Shown here piece after piece: positions 32,881-43,910 of a DNA stretch of 64,000 nucleotides. Numbering within the stretch: position 1 is the stretch's first letter; each line of letters opens with the position of its first letter. The translations under genes and the position numbers were made by a program. This DNA comes from Eretmocerus hayati (taxonomy: Eukaryota; Arthropoda; Insecta; Hymenoptera; Aphelinidae), in NCBI GenBank assembly GCA_029851415.1, contig CM056743.1:79254186-79318185 (forward strand), given 5' to 3'. Below the pieces are notes generated by a model. The model was not told where the DNA came from, made no database searches, and was given only the letters and a program-made list of their open reading frames with translations.

Positions 32881-34139
32881 ACTTGTCTCTTGAGTGAAAT
32901 CAGATGCAAATGATTCAATTCCAAGTGCTTGCGGAGGTGAACATCGTCCGCATTGACCACTGCATAAAGTCAGAGAAAGATCGAGCGCAGGATTGAGTCA
33001 TCATATGTTAATATCAAGCGTGGAGTAGGAATGCGCGTTGATCGCGCGCGCGTATCGTAACAAGTCTCCATTCACATCTCGAGGAAAATCAAACGAAGAA
33101 TATCTCCATGTCGAGTGCATACGAAGGTGGAGATTGTTTGCGCAGTGCATTCACCGTATTCTAATCGCAGGTGTAGAGACCGCGCGCTAATCGCGCGCGT
33201 AATCTGCTAACGACGCACACTAAAGTACGCCGTCCAGAGAAAATCCGGTTCTTTGCGCGCGCTGATATAACTCACACAGGAGCAGCAGAGCCAATCAGCT
33301 TACGTGTTGGTGAGATGTGAACAGCATCAAATTCCGATGCAAATAACTATAGCTACGACATTTGCCGAAATCCGCACAATATTGTGCAATAGACATGGAT
33401 TCCTGAGGTCGATGGGGATGAGCCTCCTTCCCAAGGTTAAAACCAGGTAGCTGAAGATGATCATCTTCTGGGAGAGCTCGCAAGCTCTCGGGTGAGGTCT
33501 GATGACAAACGGCTGTATAGAACCTTGGGTATTTCTCAAGGTTAAAGCGAGGTAGCCGAAGATGATGTCTAGGATGATCTTCTGGGAGAGCTTGCAAGCT
33601 CTCTGTAGTGGGGGTAAAAGCTGGTGAAAAGCGGGCTGGGATCGGTTTTGTTTAACCTACTATAATCGGTCGAGGCTTTTTCGACGTAAATTTATCTCAT
33701 CTTCTCGATGGAAGGCCAGGTTATATTTTTTGATTCAACTTCACGTCGAGAAACGGGAATCATGCATCGAAAGAATTTCAACTCAATACAACGCACTTTT
33801 TCGTCGTCTTGATGACTGTTTAGAATTACTCTAACATGCACAATATCATGTCTCTACAAGGAACGCTTCGCGCACGCGTCACTTGCGCGCCACGGCCTCA
33901 TCTCAGCTGGCTCGCTTGCGAGCTCTTGTCCGGATCACCAGTAGCAGCAGCACACTCGAGCGGCACATATGACCGCTCCATATGTACATAGTCATTCAGT
34001 TTTAGTTATGGCACAATATATAGATTCGATTGGATGAATCTTCTGGCCTAATTATTTCAAGACCTTGCACATCTCCGCCATCCCACGCTTTCAGCGTATA
34101 TTACAAACACTGACATTATTCGAGGAATTGATTCATGTT
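32881..34139. other. Unassigned spacer with a diverged direct repeat
   Basis: No gene is supported. Two similar segments of about 65-70 bp at about 33432-33492 and 33537-33605 share AAGGTTAAA, GGTAGC, GAAGATGAT, ATCTTCTGGGAGAGCT and GCAAGCTCTC. GCGCGC-rich islands occur at about 33035-33055 and 33180-33200. Confidence 0.45.
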
Positions 34140-35945
34140 CATTTTGAGATCCGGGTCACGGCGAGTCGGAGGGCCAAAAAAGTGAAAGTTGCATGAACAT
34201 GGGAAATTCCTGTGGGATATGTTTTGGGGTATCCTCAACATCATTTTTCCACAAGAATGGAAAAAATTCGCTTGGGATTTCAAAATAAAGCCAATTTTTC
34301 GATTATTTCACCTCATTCACTAGTAAAATCGATCTTTCACTCTGTAAGTATCACAGCTTTGAATCGGCTCTGAAGAATTTTCATATGTTTATAATATGAC
34401 GGGCTCTATCTTACCATCGGGAAGATGTATCGAAACATTTTCTCATGGACGGGGGGAAATTTTTACTTGACAAAGGATCTTTCACAAAGGCCCGAAAAGA
34501 TTAACAACATACTATTCCCATGAACTGTCTTTTATCAAGAAATCGATATTCCGTCCCTCTCGAAAATGCTAACGAACAGTTCTAGTTGCATAAGATGGCG
34601 GAAAACATGAATTTTCCCTATTATTAAATACAGCTCTCCACTCTGGTCAAGACAAATATTGGTCAACATAGTCTCTTTCGATGCTCATCACGAGTCAAAG
34701 GAATAGGCATGGCGTGTGTCTAGAATATTGTTGTATGTCAAGTAGAGAATATCTGTGAAACTATATCAATAGAAAGCTCTCATAGATAGGGGTCATTCTG
34801 GACCAAGGTGAACATTTTGAAAATCGACGAAATTTAAAAATGCCCCAAAAATTTTTTTTCCGTTAGTACTCCTAGAATATAGTTGAAAAAAAATTTTTTC
34901 AGATTTTTTTGGGACCCATGGCGGGCCTTACGAATTTTCCAAGTCCCATTTTCGAGCACTTTTTCGCCTATTTTTCGCTATCTTGGAAAATTCGCAGCTC
35001 GGACTCAAATGCATCTTTTTCATCCTAGCTGGGCGCATTTTTTTCGGTATGACGTACACTTTCAAGAAAGAAATTGACCGGTCCAAAAAATTGATGTCTG
35101 GTAGGTCCCACGGTTGTATCAAAAAAGGCCCAAAAGTACGACCTTGCACCACCTTTGAAGGCGTATAGGTCAAAATGGAAGCCTCGTAGCAAAATTTTGC
35201 AGGAAAAAAAACTTGTAGGCCTTGAAAAAACCTTCAATGTCCTTTTTGGAACGTGTCATTATCTTATCTCACGTACGATCTACAGCCGATTTAAGTTGGG
35301 CATTTTTGTAAAAACGTGAAACTTCAAGGCCAATTTAAAAAAGTCGTTCATTTTTTATCGACCCCAAACCTATGAGAAAATGTTCTTCCAGGTGTCTATT
35401 CGAAGGCTCAACAATAATTTGGTTGTTCCTTTGAAATCCCGATTTTATACGAGCTGTTGAAAACAGTCGAAAATACCGAAACCGTGTCGAATTCGGGCCT
35501 TATCATGAAGCTTCGTGGACTGGGTCTTCCCTTGCTCTCGATTCGTGGACTCTAATTATACAGCACTCGGCATAAAATATTGTGGAAGATGAGACCTAGA
35601 GCTGAAAAATGGCCTCTCGTGCGATGTTTCATGATGGAACCGTCCAAAACTAGAGTAAATTGAGTAAATACAAGATAAATCGAGAACCGGCCGGTTTGGC
35701 ACTCCGCGTATGCTCCGCACTGCATGCCATCCTCCGTTAATGCGGAATTGATAAGTGATATTAACAGCTGATGCAGTATTGTCAGGTATTATCCAGTATA
35801 GACAGAGATACGATGGTTCTCCAATCTCCGTTATAGACTGTAGACTGTACGAGGTTTTGGTTGTTAGTGACCATCACGAAAAAATTGTATGTGTCAGTCA
35901 GCGTCTCGATCAGAAATTTTGGTACACTCGAGAACAAAGTGAACC

Positions 35946-35981
35946 ATGGCGCGAAGATAACTTTTGTTATCTTTACGCCAT
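35946..35981. repeat. Short hairpin inside element 3
   Basis: ATGGCGCGAAGATAAC is followed after two bases by its near complement GTTATCTTTACGCCAT. Confidence 0.7.
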
Positions 35982-35999
35982 GAGGTGAACTGCAATGGG

Positions 36000-36104
36000 A
36001 TGACGGTCAGTGACCGTTCGAGATCTGTCGTTTCCTTCGCACTAATGGGATAACCTATTAGGTGCGAGTGAGATGGGAGATCTCGAATGGCCGCTGACCG
36101 TCAT
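36000..36104. repeat. 105-bp hairpin, MITE-like
   Basis: ATGACGGTCAGTGACCGTTC at the left is matched by GGCCGCTGACCGTCAT at the right, and pairing continues inward through CGAGATCT and CGCACTAATGGG / CCTATTAGGTGCG with few mismatches. It lies inside one arm of element 3 and has no counterpart in the other arm, so it probably inserted later. Confidence 0.7.
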
Positions 36105-36925
36105 TACCTTCCCCGCGGGGTTTGCCCCGAACCATGGCGGAATTGCCCCGAACAATGGTGGTTACGCCATGGCCCGAACATCGCGGATATTAGGGCAAAT
36201 GTATTGTGAAGCATATGAAGTGTAACGCCTTCCCCGCAGGGCCCCCGCAAAGTATCTGATCACTTTCACAACATTCCTGCATAGTGTCTCAGAGTTAATC
36301 TCACTTCTGTGGGTGTATGATGGAAATTTCAACAGAGGCATTGAACGTGAACATACTGTATTTTAATATCATTGATGAGTCCACTCACTTTTCACACAAA
36401 TCTCAGTCCAGCAAAATTAATTTCTTCGTCACACGCTGCAAAGTCAAGTGACTATTTGCCCTCAGTAGGAGTAAACACAGGCTGGATATTAGTAGCTCTT
36501 GTGAGGCTTCCCCAGGTCTTCAATGAATTTTCAACTTTACTTGAAAATACTTTACTCAAACAATCACATAATAGTGATAACATTACAAACATATCCGAGA
36601 TTATTTTAAAGGTCTCAACAGAAACTGCACTAATTTTGCGCAAATATTGCCCCGATGATACCTCGCGGGTGCCCCGCGGGGAAGGCGTTACACTTCATAT
36701 GCTTCACAATACATTTGGCCCATCTTCGGGGCAAACCCCGCGGGGAAGGTACCAAAATTCCTGACCGGGACGCTAACTGACACATACAATTTTTCCGTGG
36801 TGGTCACTAACAACCGAAATCTCGTACAGTCTACAGTCTATAACGAAGATTAGAGAACCTTCTTATCTCTGTCTATACTGGATAATACTTGACAATACTG
36901 CACCAGCTGTTAATATCACTTATCA

Positions 36926-39776
36926 CTTGTGACGTGGTATCTTTACCCGCACTACTTATTTATCTTACGCAGGACTCTTAACCTAGGGCGCAGGAACTAC
37001 GCGCGCGAACGGCGATACGGCTTCTGCAAATTCAGCAACTCCGGAACACAGCGTCACTTACCGTGTAAAATTACCTGAAAAATCGCAAAAAGGGGAGGGA
37101 CGGAATCGCAATAATAATTCAGAATTTATTATGAAAAATAAATTGGCCTCTATATTCTTTACGTTGCTTCTACGCGGTATTTACAGTTATCTACAAGTGA
37201 ATATCAAGCCGACAACAGTCCGCGTGGCTCTAAGTTTATCAATAATTGCTCATAAAATGTCTCTGAATATTCCTGCAAATACAATAAATAAATGCACTCC
37301 ACTAAAAGGCCAACTTCTTGTCCGCTTCACTCACGAAAAATCTACCTGTGTCTTAGGAGCACAGCTTGTCTAGTCCCTGCTCCGATAATTTTCCACGCGC
37401 CAATTTGCTCCGGAAATCCTGTCCCAAAATGGCCGCCCAACGGCTCCCGCCACGCTCGCCCGACGACAAGCTTGCAAGATGGCTAATGCTCCGACAATTC
37501 GGAGCAACCGACGCTTGCTTGGTCCTCGCGCCCGAGCAACAGGTGCGCGACTACCCCGTGCTCCTTGTCCACTTCATAATTAACCTCGATCACTAAGGAC
37601 TCCGGGTGCACGCGCGTCTCCTCCGGGAGATCTGTCCACGACGCGATCCCCGAGCACGCGAGCGTCTACTCCGAGACGCCTTGTCCACGAGCGCGCACAA
37701 TTTTTACCAAGTTCCGCACTTCCAAATTCGCTGCTCCGAATTTACGCGCGACGCGGTTGTCACTCCGGGCTGCTGGTGCCTTGTCCGCACTGTCTGAGCT
37801 CCGCACCAGCGTACCAGGCCCTCAGGGAGTCTGTCCAGGTCGGGAGCACGACGTTGCTCCCTCGCGACGCACGAGGCTCTCCGGAAACCCGCGACGAGAG
37901 AATCCACGAAAATGAGCAAAATCACTCACCGCAATTTTCTGCCATCCTCGTAGATAGGCCCTAGAGTCTGCAGTTGCAGCTTCCAAATCCTGATCCTCGT
38001 CCAAAGTCTATCTGTCCTGGTCACTGCGGAGCTCCTGGTGACCCGATTCGCGGCACGTGCTCAGACTAGAGCGAGCAAGGCGACGAGCAAAAGAATACGT
38101 GTGTACTAGACGATGTGTGATCCACAAGTGTCACAATGGCCGCTTCTTCTTCACCAAGTCCGCGCCTTCGTCTTCACTTGAAGTGAAGCCCTCTGATTGG
38201 TTCGTTTGATTTTACCGGAACACTAGCAGCGCCAACTGGCGGCCGAGCGCGCCAAATATTCGAGTCGAGTCCACTATACACGTCCTATGCAGTCGCTGAT
38301 ATTCTCAGAATTTCGCCGCGAGCTCATCAAATGCTGTATCTACGGTCCTGGTGCCTCCACCAGAAGCATTCCCTATCTTTCTTACGCGCATGCACCGCCA
38401 ACGTACGCGCGGAGGCATCGCGCAACCCGCGACTCCGCGCTTTCACCTCGCGGAACGCTTATACACGTCCAACTATACCTATATTGTCCGCTCCGAGCCT
38501 TCAGTGTATCTATATCTAGTCCTCAGCACGGTGGTATACCACCGTCTAGTCCGCAGCATAGCGGTATGCATATATATATACAGCATATATAGTGCATACT
38601 GCTATTAGCATATACTAATCCTTACGCACACATGTACTCGTCCGTGTGTCGTCTGCGGGTCAATTCTCGACCAGCAGCCGATGTCCGGGTGCTCATCCGT
38701 TGTCGCTGCATCGCCACGGCTGCCCTGGTCTGGCCCGGATTTACCTGCCCGCAGCGCCGCCGCCGTCCGCCAGTCCGCCAGTCAGCTGTCTGCTCGCCGC
38801 CTCATGAGCGAGCTCGCCGTCGCCTCCGTCCTCTGGTGGGTCACCCGGGCTCACCCGCGATCGTGCTTGGACCCCCAGTGCCGCAGGGGACCATCCTAGT
38901 GCCGTGCAGAAAGTGCACAGCCCTCGTGTGCAACAGGTGCTGTGCGGGTATCATAACCCCAAAGCTGCCAGCATGCTCGCTCACCCGGGCTGCGGCAGAT
39001 GGGGCAACCGCCCGTATGGCCAGCAGCCCGAGGAGAAGGTTCCAGCATCACCACCTCCGTGCCCCGCGGTCCAGGGCGATCGTTGTCTCGTCCGTGCCAT
39101 CCTCGTGGCGCAGCATCAGTGCGTGTCGTGTGTGTGTCCCCTGGTGCATCGTCCGCGAGGCAGGGTAGTTGTGGTGGCATGTGGATGCAGCACCGGGTCC
39201 GCGGGCCCGGGCTGTTGCCACCGTGCCACCCCCGCAGCGTTCGATGCATCCATTAAGTGCATCAAATGCACCGTGGCCTCGAAAGCCGTGAGCAAACATG
39301 CAAAAATCGCGGACTCTCGCTCGCGGGTGAGTGAGAGTCTAGTCCGCCGTCTCCTGCTATCGCCCGCGTCGGGGTGTGTATATGTTTTCCCCCGAGGCCT
39401 GGTCCGCTGAGCTGTGTAAAAGGGCCAGGATAGGGGCCCGTAAGGGCATCGTGGCCCGAAAGTAGCCCTTTGGCCCACCCAGCTGTCGAATCCCGTTTCT
39501 GTCGGCTGCTGCTTTCTGCAACCTCCTAGGCTGCAGCGGTTGCGGCGATCTCGGATGCGGGCGGGGTTGCCTAGGCGTAGGCATATCCACCCATGCTGAT
39601 TATCCAGCTTGGCTGCTTGAACTCTTCGTCGCCGTCTTCTTCTTCCCGAGCCAGCACCTCGACAAAAAATAAGTATTGCTTGTCAATACTTAGTCTCTTT
39701 GGTGCTGGCTCGAGACGGCGGCGAGAGATTTTTATGCAAAAAGTGGCTGTGACGGGATACCCGTCACACACTTTCG
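36926..39776. other. GC-rich block in the loop of element 2, no supported gene
   Basis: 2.85 kb, markedly GC-richer than its surroundings, with overlapping open frames on both strands (up to 178 codons). Because GC-rich DNA is poor in stops and the frames conflict on both strands, I do not call any of them. Visible structures are CTTCACTTGAAGTGAAG (a 17-bp palindrome near 38171), GAGCCAGCACC/GGTGCTGGCTC flanking a short loop (39647-39712) and GTGACGGGATACCCGTCAC (39749-39767). Confidence 0.45.
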
Positions 39777-41398
39777 CATAAACGGAAGATGGCATGCAGT
39801 GCGGAGTATACGCGGAGTGCCAGAGCGGCCGGTTGGGCTAGTGAGCGCGGGCTAGTTAAGTGAGGGATGCATCACAATCGATTTCCTCGATTTATCTTGT
39901 ATTTACTCAATTTACTCTAGTTTTGGACGGTTCCATCGTAAAACATCGCACGAGAGGCCATTCCTCAGCTCTAGGTCTCATCTTCCACAATATTTTATGC
40001 CGAGTGCTGTATGGTTAGAGTCCACGAATCGAGAGCAAGGGAAGACCCAGTCCACGAAGCTTCATCATAAGGCCCGAATTCGACACGATTTTCGGTATTT
40101 TCGACTGTTTTCAACAGCTCGTATAAAATCGGGATTTCAGAAGAACAACCAAATTATTGTTGGGCCTCCAGAGAGACACCTAGAAGAACATTTTCTCATA
40201 GGTTTGGGGTCGATAAAAAATAAACGATTTCTTTGAATTGGCCTTGAAGTTTCACGTTTATACAAAAATGCCCAACTTAAATCGGCTGTAGATCGTACGT
40301 GAGATAAGATAATGACACGTTCCAAAAAGGACATTGAAGGTTTTTTCAAGGCCTACAAGTTTTTTTTCCTGCAAAATTTTGCTACGAGGCTTCCATTTTG
40401 ACCTATACGCCTCCAAAGGTGGTGCAAAGTCGTACTTTTGGGCCTTTTTTGATACAACCGTGGGACCTACCAGACATCAATTTTTTGGACCGGTCAATTT
40501 CTTTCTTGAAAGTGTACGTCATACCGAAAAAAATGCGCCCAGCTAGGATGAAAAAGATGCATTTGAGTCCGAGCTACGAATTTCCCAAGATAGCGAAAAA
40601 TAGGCGAAAATCTGCTCAAAAATGGGACTTGGAAAATTCGTAGGGCCCGCCATGGGTCCCAAAAAAATCTGAAAAAAATTTTTTTCAACTATATTCTAGT
40701 AGTACTAACGGAAAAAAATGTTTGGGGCGTTTTTAAATTTCGTCGATTTTAAAAATGTTCACCTTGGTCCAGGATGACCCATAGATATAAACACTGTGCG
40801 CCGGCAGCTTTCACCAGGTCTCACGCGCCCACGACCTTTCAACGGCCGTAGATATCACAACACTGGCGATTTTTCAATCTAGAAAAGCTTGAAAATTAAA
40901 GCTCTCTCGTAATAGCGGCTCTGATGGGACAAAGCTCGATCGATTTGTGAGAAAACGTCCGTACCGGCAAGACTGATGCGCTACCCTGTCGGATGAGGAT
41001 AAGTCCCGGGGACTGCATCTAGTCTGAATTTCCACTTCGGATTTTGAGAGATGAGACTCTTTCACATCAATCTATATGTTTCTATAATCTCTCCGAGCCG
41101 ATTCAAAGCTGTGATACAGAGTGAAAGATCGATTTGACTAGTAAATGAGGTGAGAAAATCAGAAAATTGGCTTTATTTTGAAATCCCCAAGCGAATTTTT
41201 TTCATTCTTGTGGGAAAATGATGTTGAGGATACCCCAAAACATATCCCACAGGAATTTCCCATGTTCACGCAACTTTCACTTTTTTGGCCTTTCCACTCG
41301 CCGTGGGGTGCATCAGAATGACTCCCATCAAATTCAATCTGCGCGGATGCCCAACAAAAATTATGTATCCCGTGAACTCGGACAACGAGAGCTAATTT

Positions 41399-41583
41399 AA
41401 TCAGCTGATGGTTATGCTGATTATGACATAGTTTGAGATTACACTACTCTGATTCGAACCATGTACCTTCGAGGCGGGGCCCCTTTAATGCGTAATTTTC
41501 TAGGAGGGCCTTGAAGGTACGTGGTTTGAATTGAAGTAGTTCAATATCATTTTATATTATGATCAGCACATCTGCTGAAATCA
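41399..41583. repeat. 185-bp imperfect palindrome, MITE-like
   Basis: TCAGCTGATGG ... GCTGAT at the left pairs with ATCAGC...TCTGCTGA at the right. Inside, CTACT.TGATTCGAACCATGTACCTT pairs with AAGGTACGTGGTTTGAATT.AAGTAG. The centre contains GGCGGGGCCCC. The T-loop-like GATTCGAACC is coincidental; no tRNA cloverleaf can be drawn. Confidence 0.6.
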
Positions 41584-42598
41584 GCGCTCAATGAACAATT
41601 TCATGAAATATAAGACTCGTTCAACACATCCTGACTAAGGTAGCTATGCCTAATTTGCCCCTATTCCCTAATTTGTCCCCACTCAAGTTCTCGAACGTAC
41701 GCTCCATGCAGACCTTTCCGCGAATTCTCATCATATTTGTTACGTTAGAATATGAAAAAATGGACGTTTTGGACCAATCCTGAATGACCCGCGCGTTTCT
41801 TGGAACGAAAAAAGTGGTTTTCGGTACTTCCGACTTCTTATTAATGAGTCACCAAAAGTTCCGCAGAAAAAATTGTCCGAACCAATCTTAACGTACCTCA
41901 GCTCATTTTCTTTGTTGTTGACTCAACTTCAAAAACTTTTTCGCCGAATTGCAAAATTCAATTTTTAACCAAAACTATTTGCGTATTGCTGAAATAAGTG
42001 CAGTGTTCCTGATCAACCCCCATTGTCTCTTTCCAAACTCGTCCTTCACTCCATCAAAATCCATTAACTCAACTCGAAAAGTTCCAAAGGTGGTGAAATT
42101 AGCTACGAAATGTAGTGAAGTACGTCTTATTTGGAGGTCTGGGAGCCAAAAAACCCGACTTCACGAAAAACCCGTATCATATCATGGGAAAAAGCCTCTT
42201 TTCCGCGTGGAGGCAAATTAGGAACACACTGTCAAAAACTCAAAACAACTTTTTTTTTGCAAAAACCAAGTTAGCTTGGCTCCATTTCTGTCAAAATAAG
42301 AGTATCTTAGCTCATTTTAAAGGTCTTTAATAAGCTTTAAAATCAGCTAAAGTGCGTTGAAAAATATTGAGATGAGTAAGAATGGCGAGCACACTAAAAG
42401 TCGTGGGGGCAAATTAGACACACATACCTAACAACTTTTCTCAAATTGAGATACAGCTTCAATTTTCAATGATATAATCGCCCTCAGCGATTTTTTCAGG
42501 AAACTCAATCACTGATATTATATGAAATCCTAATTCAATTTTGGAATTCTTTACTTCTCCTCGAATGATTGAGTTAAGTCAAGATTCGACCATTATTA
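41584..42598. other. Unassigned AT-rich region, possible short-TIR element 41674-42418
   Basis: CTAATTTGTCCCCAC near 41674 and GTGGGGGCAAATTAG near 42404 are inverted near-matches of 15 bp and could bound a small non-autonomous element. The interior has no domain-bearing frame. Single short inverted matches can arise by chance. Confidence 0.3.
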
Positions 42599-42712
42599 TA
42601 TAAAATCCTTTCAATCGATCTTGGAGGACTAGGTTTATGTAGATGGACAAAAAATGTGTTATTTCTATCTACACAGCCCTAGTCCTCCAAGATCGATTGG
42701 AATGATTTTATA
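42599..42712. repeat. 114-bp near-perfect hairpin (46-nt stem, 22-nt loop)
   Basis: 42599-42644 and 42667-42712 are reverse complements with five mismatches by eye, several of which would be G-U pairs in RNA. The central stem AATCGATCTTGGAGGACTAG is paired without interruption. Length and loop are compatible with a small-RNA precursor or with a tiny foldback MITE; the sequence alone cannot decide. Confidence 0.8.
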
Positions 42713-43400
42713 CGACTTCATGTACCAACTAGAGGACGATCTAAAATATCTCCAGATCTATCTCAATCACTGATTGATTATTGCCAGTATTCATAAGATC
42801 GAATTCATTTTTTCCTCCTTTTGTTGACTAGCAGATCTTCCAACAAAAATTTTACAGCCAGGAATCTGACCCTGAATATCTTATACTCGTCAATAATTAT
42901 GGAGATTTGTGTGCTTTATGATATGATTAGTTGATAATCGAACTATTAGATCGATATCTGCATTGGAAATGTTGTATTCGACATTTTATTTGAACTCTGG
43001 AAAAATTGTTTACTTAAATTTCACTCCTCAAAATGATCCATTTTAGTCCTTGAATTGATTCATTTTGGTCCTTGAAAGGTCCTTAAAAAGTCCTTCATTG
43101 CCCCGCAAAAAGTCCGTTCGACACCCTGATCTATCGCTTACAATTAACTCAGTATCAATATTAGTATCAGGTACACGTTATATATAGTTGGTATGGAAAT
43201 TATGATATTCTATCTATATGTATACAATTCAGCAAGATTATTACTGTACATTATGACAACCAGCCACGAAACATTCGCATTCAAAATGTGTAATTTACAA
43301 TATGAATAGCTGAATATTGCGCGACTTGTTTTTCATTTTACAAGAGATTTTTTTACTCTCAAGGCACTCACCATCAGATAGATTTCTAAAAAGATGCAGG
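42713..43400. other. AT-rich spacer, nothing recognised
   Basis: No ORF, palindrome or repeat of note was seen on either strand. Confidence 0.5.
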
Positions 43401-43910
43401 TGTAACGTGGTGAGGGTTCTAGGTTCCAGAGAGAACACGAGTTGAGTGAATGATAGGTGACTTCATGCATGAGAGTTCAATAGTTGAGAGAGAGTGTGTG
43501 AATAGTTAAGTTGGTCAGAGCGGTCTGTCCGCGGCGTGGCCCGTCGTCCGCGACGATAGATCCGCGACGCGACATCGCACTTGGTGGGGAAACGGGCGAT
43601 TATCCGTCAGAAACGCTGACGGTGCAACTGGTGCATCGTCAGGTGACGGGGAGAGGCGCGGGCCGGAGGCTCGAGACTCACCACGTCACAGGCGTGCCTG
43701 GCCGGAGACTCGCATCGTCCCCGATGCGGTGACCTATATTACAATATATAAACCAGCTGTGGCCTCTTGAGTGGCCTTCAACTCATATGGTTGAGATCAT
43801 ATGTTGTATTATAGTGCTTGCGCAAGCAAGTGTTAGTATGAACGTATGTGTGATTCATGATAGAGCGAGAGTGTCGTTGTCTGTGTGTGTCACGATACAA
43901 ATTTTTATCG
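43401..43910 (+). repeat. GC-rich block, possible solo LTR or promoter
   Basis: It begins TGTAACGTGGTGAGGG, a common type of LTR start. It has a GC-rich body (43520-43735) and then TATATAAACC near 43745 with transcript-start-like sequence after it. The 73-codon frame at 43511-43732 is probably a by-product of GC content. No second copy or flanking duplication is visible in the window, so the LTR reading is tentative. Confidence 0.3.

Larger units (their letters stand above)
35749..36925. mobile_element. Inverted-repeat element 3 nested in the loop of element 2
   Basis: The ends read TGATAAGTGATATTAACAGC inward from 35749 and the exact complement at about 36906-36925. Paired blocks are 35749-35905 with about 36770-36925, and 36195-36245 with about 36667-36722 (ATTGTGAAGCATATGAAGTG). 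The unpaired middle (36250-36660) is AT-rich with no coding signal. I could not define a clean target duplication. Non-autonomous DNA transposon is the likely class. Confidence 0.75.
34140..41320. mobile_element. Long inverted-repeat element 2 (about 7.2 kb), arms interrupted and loop loaded with other repeats
   Basis: 34140-34385 pairs with about 41085-41320 (shared ATATGTTTTGGGGTATCCTC and its complement), and 34780-35742 pairs with about 39777-40785 (shared GGACCAAGGTGAACATTTT and its complement). Between these paired blocks each side carries unrelated DNA (34386-34779 and 40786-41084), so the arms have been altered independently. The loop (35743-39776) holds a second inverted-repeat element and a GC-rich block. 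Short motifs in the arms are collinear with those of element 1 (for example GACCCCAAACCT...TGTTCTTC and TGGGCGCATTTT), so both belong to one diverged family. No transposase was seen. Confidence 0.82.

Noticed and set aside
38632..39410. GC-rich frames of 168-178 codons, one Cys-rich, as genes or LINE gag
   Set aside because: Frames conflict on both strands, are explained by GC content, and the Cys spacing does not form a regular knuckle.
41443..41540. tRNA gene suggested by GATTCGAACC
   Set aside because: No cloverleaf can be formed; the sequence is explained by the palindrome.
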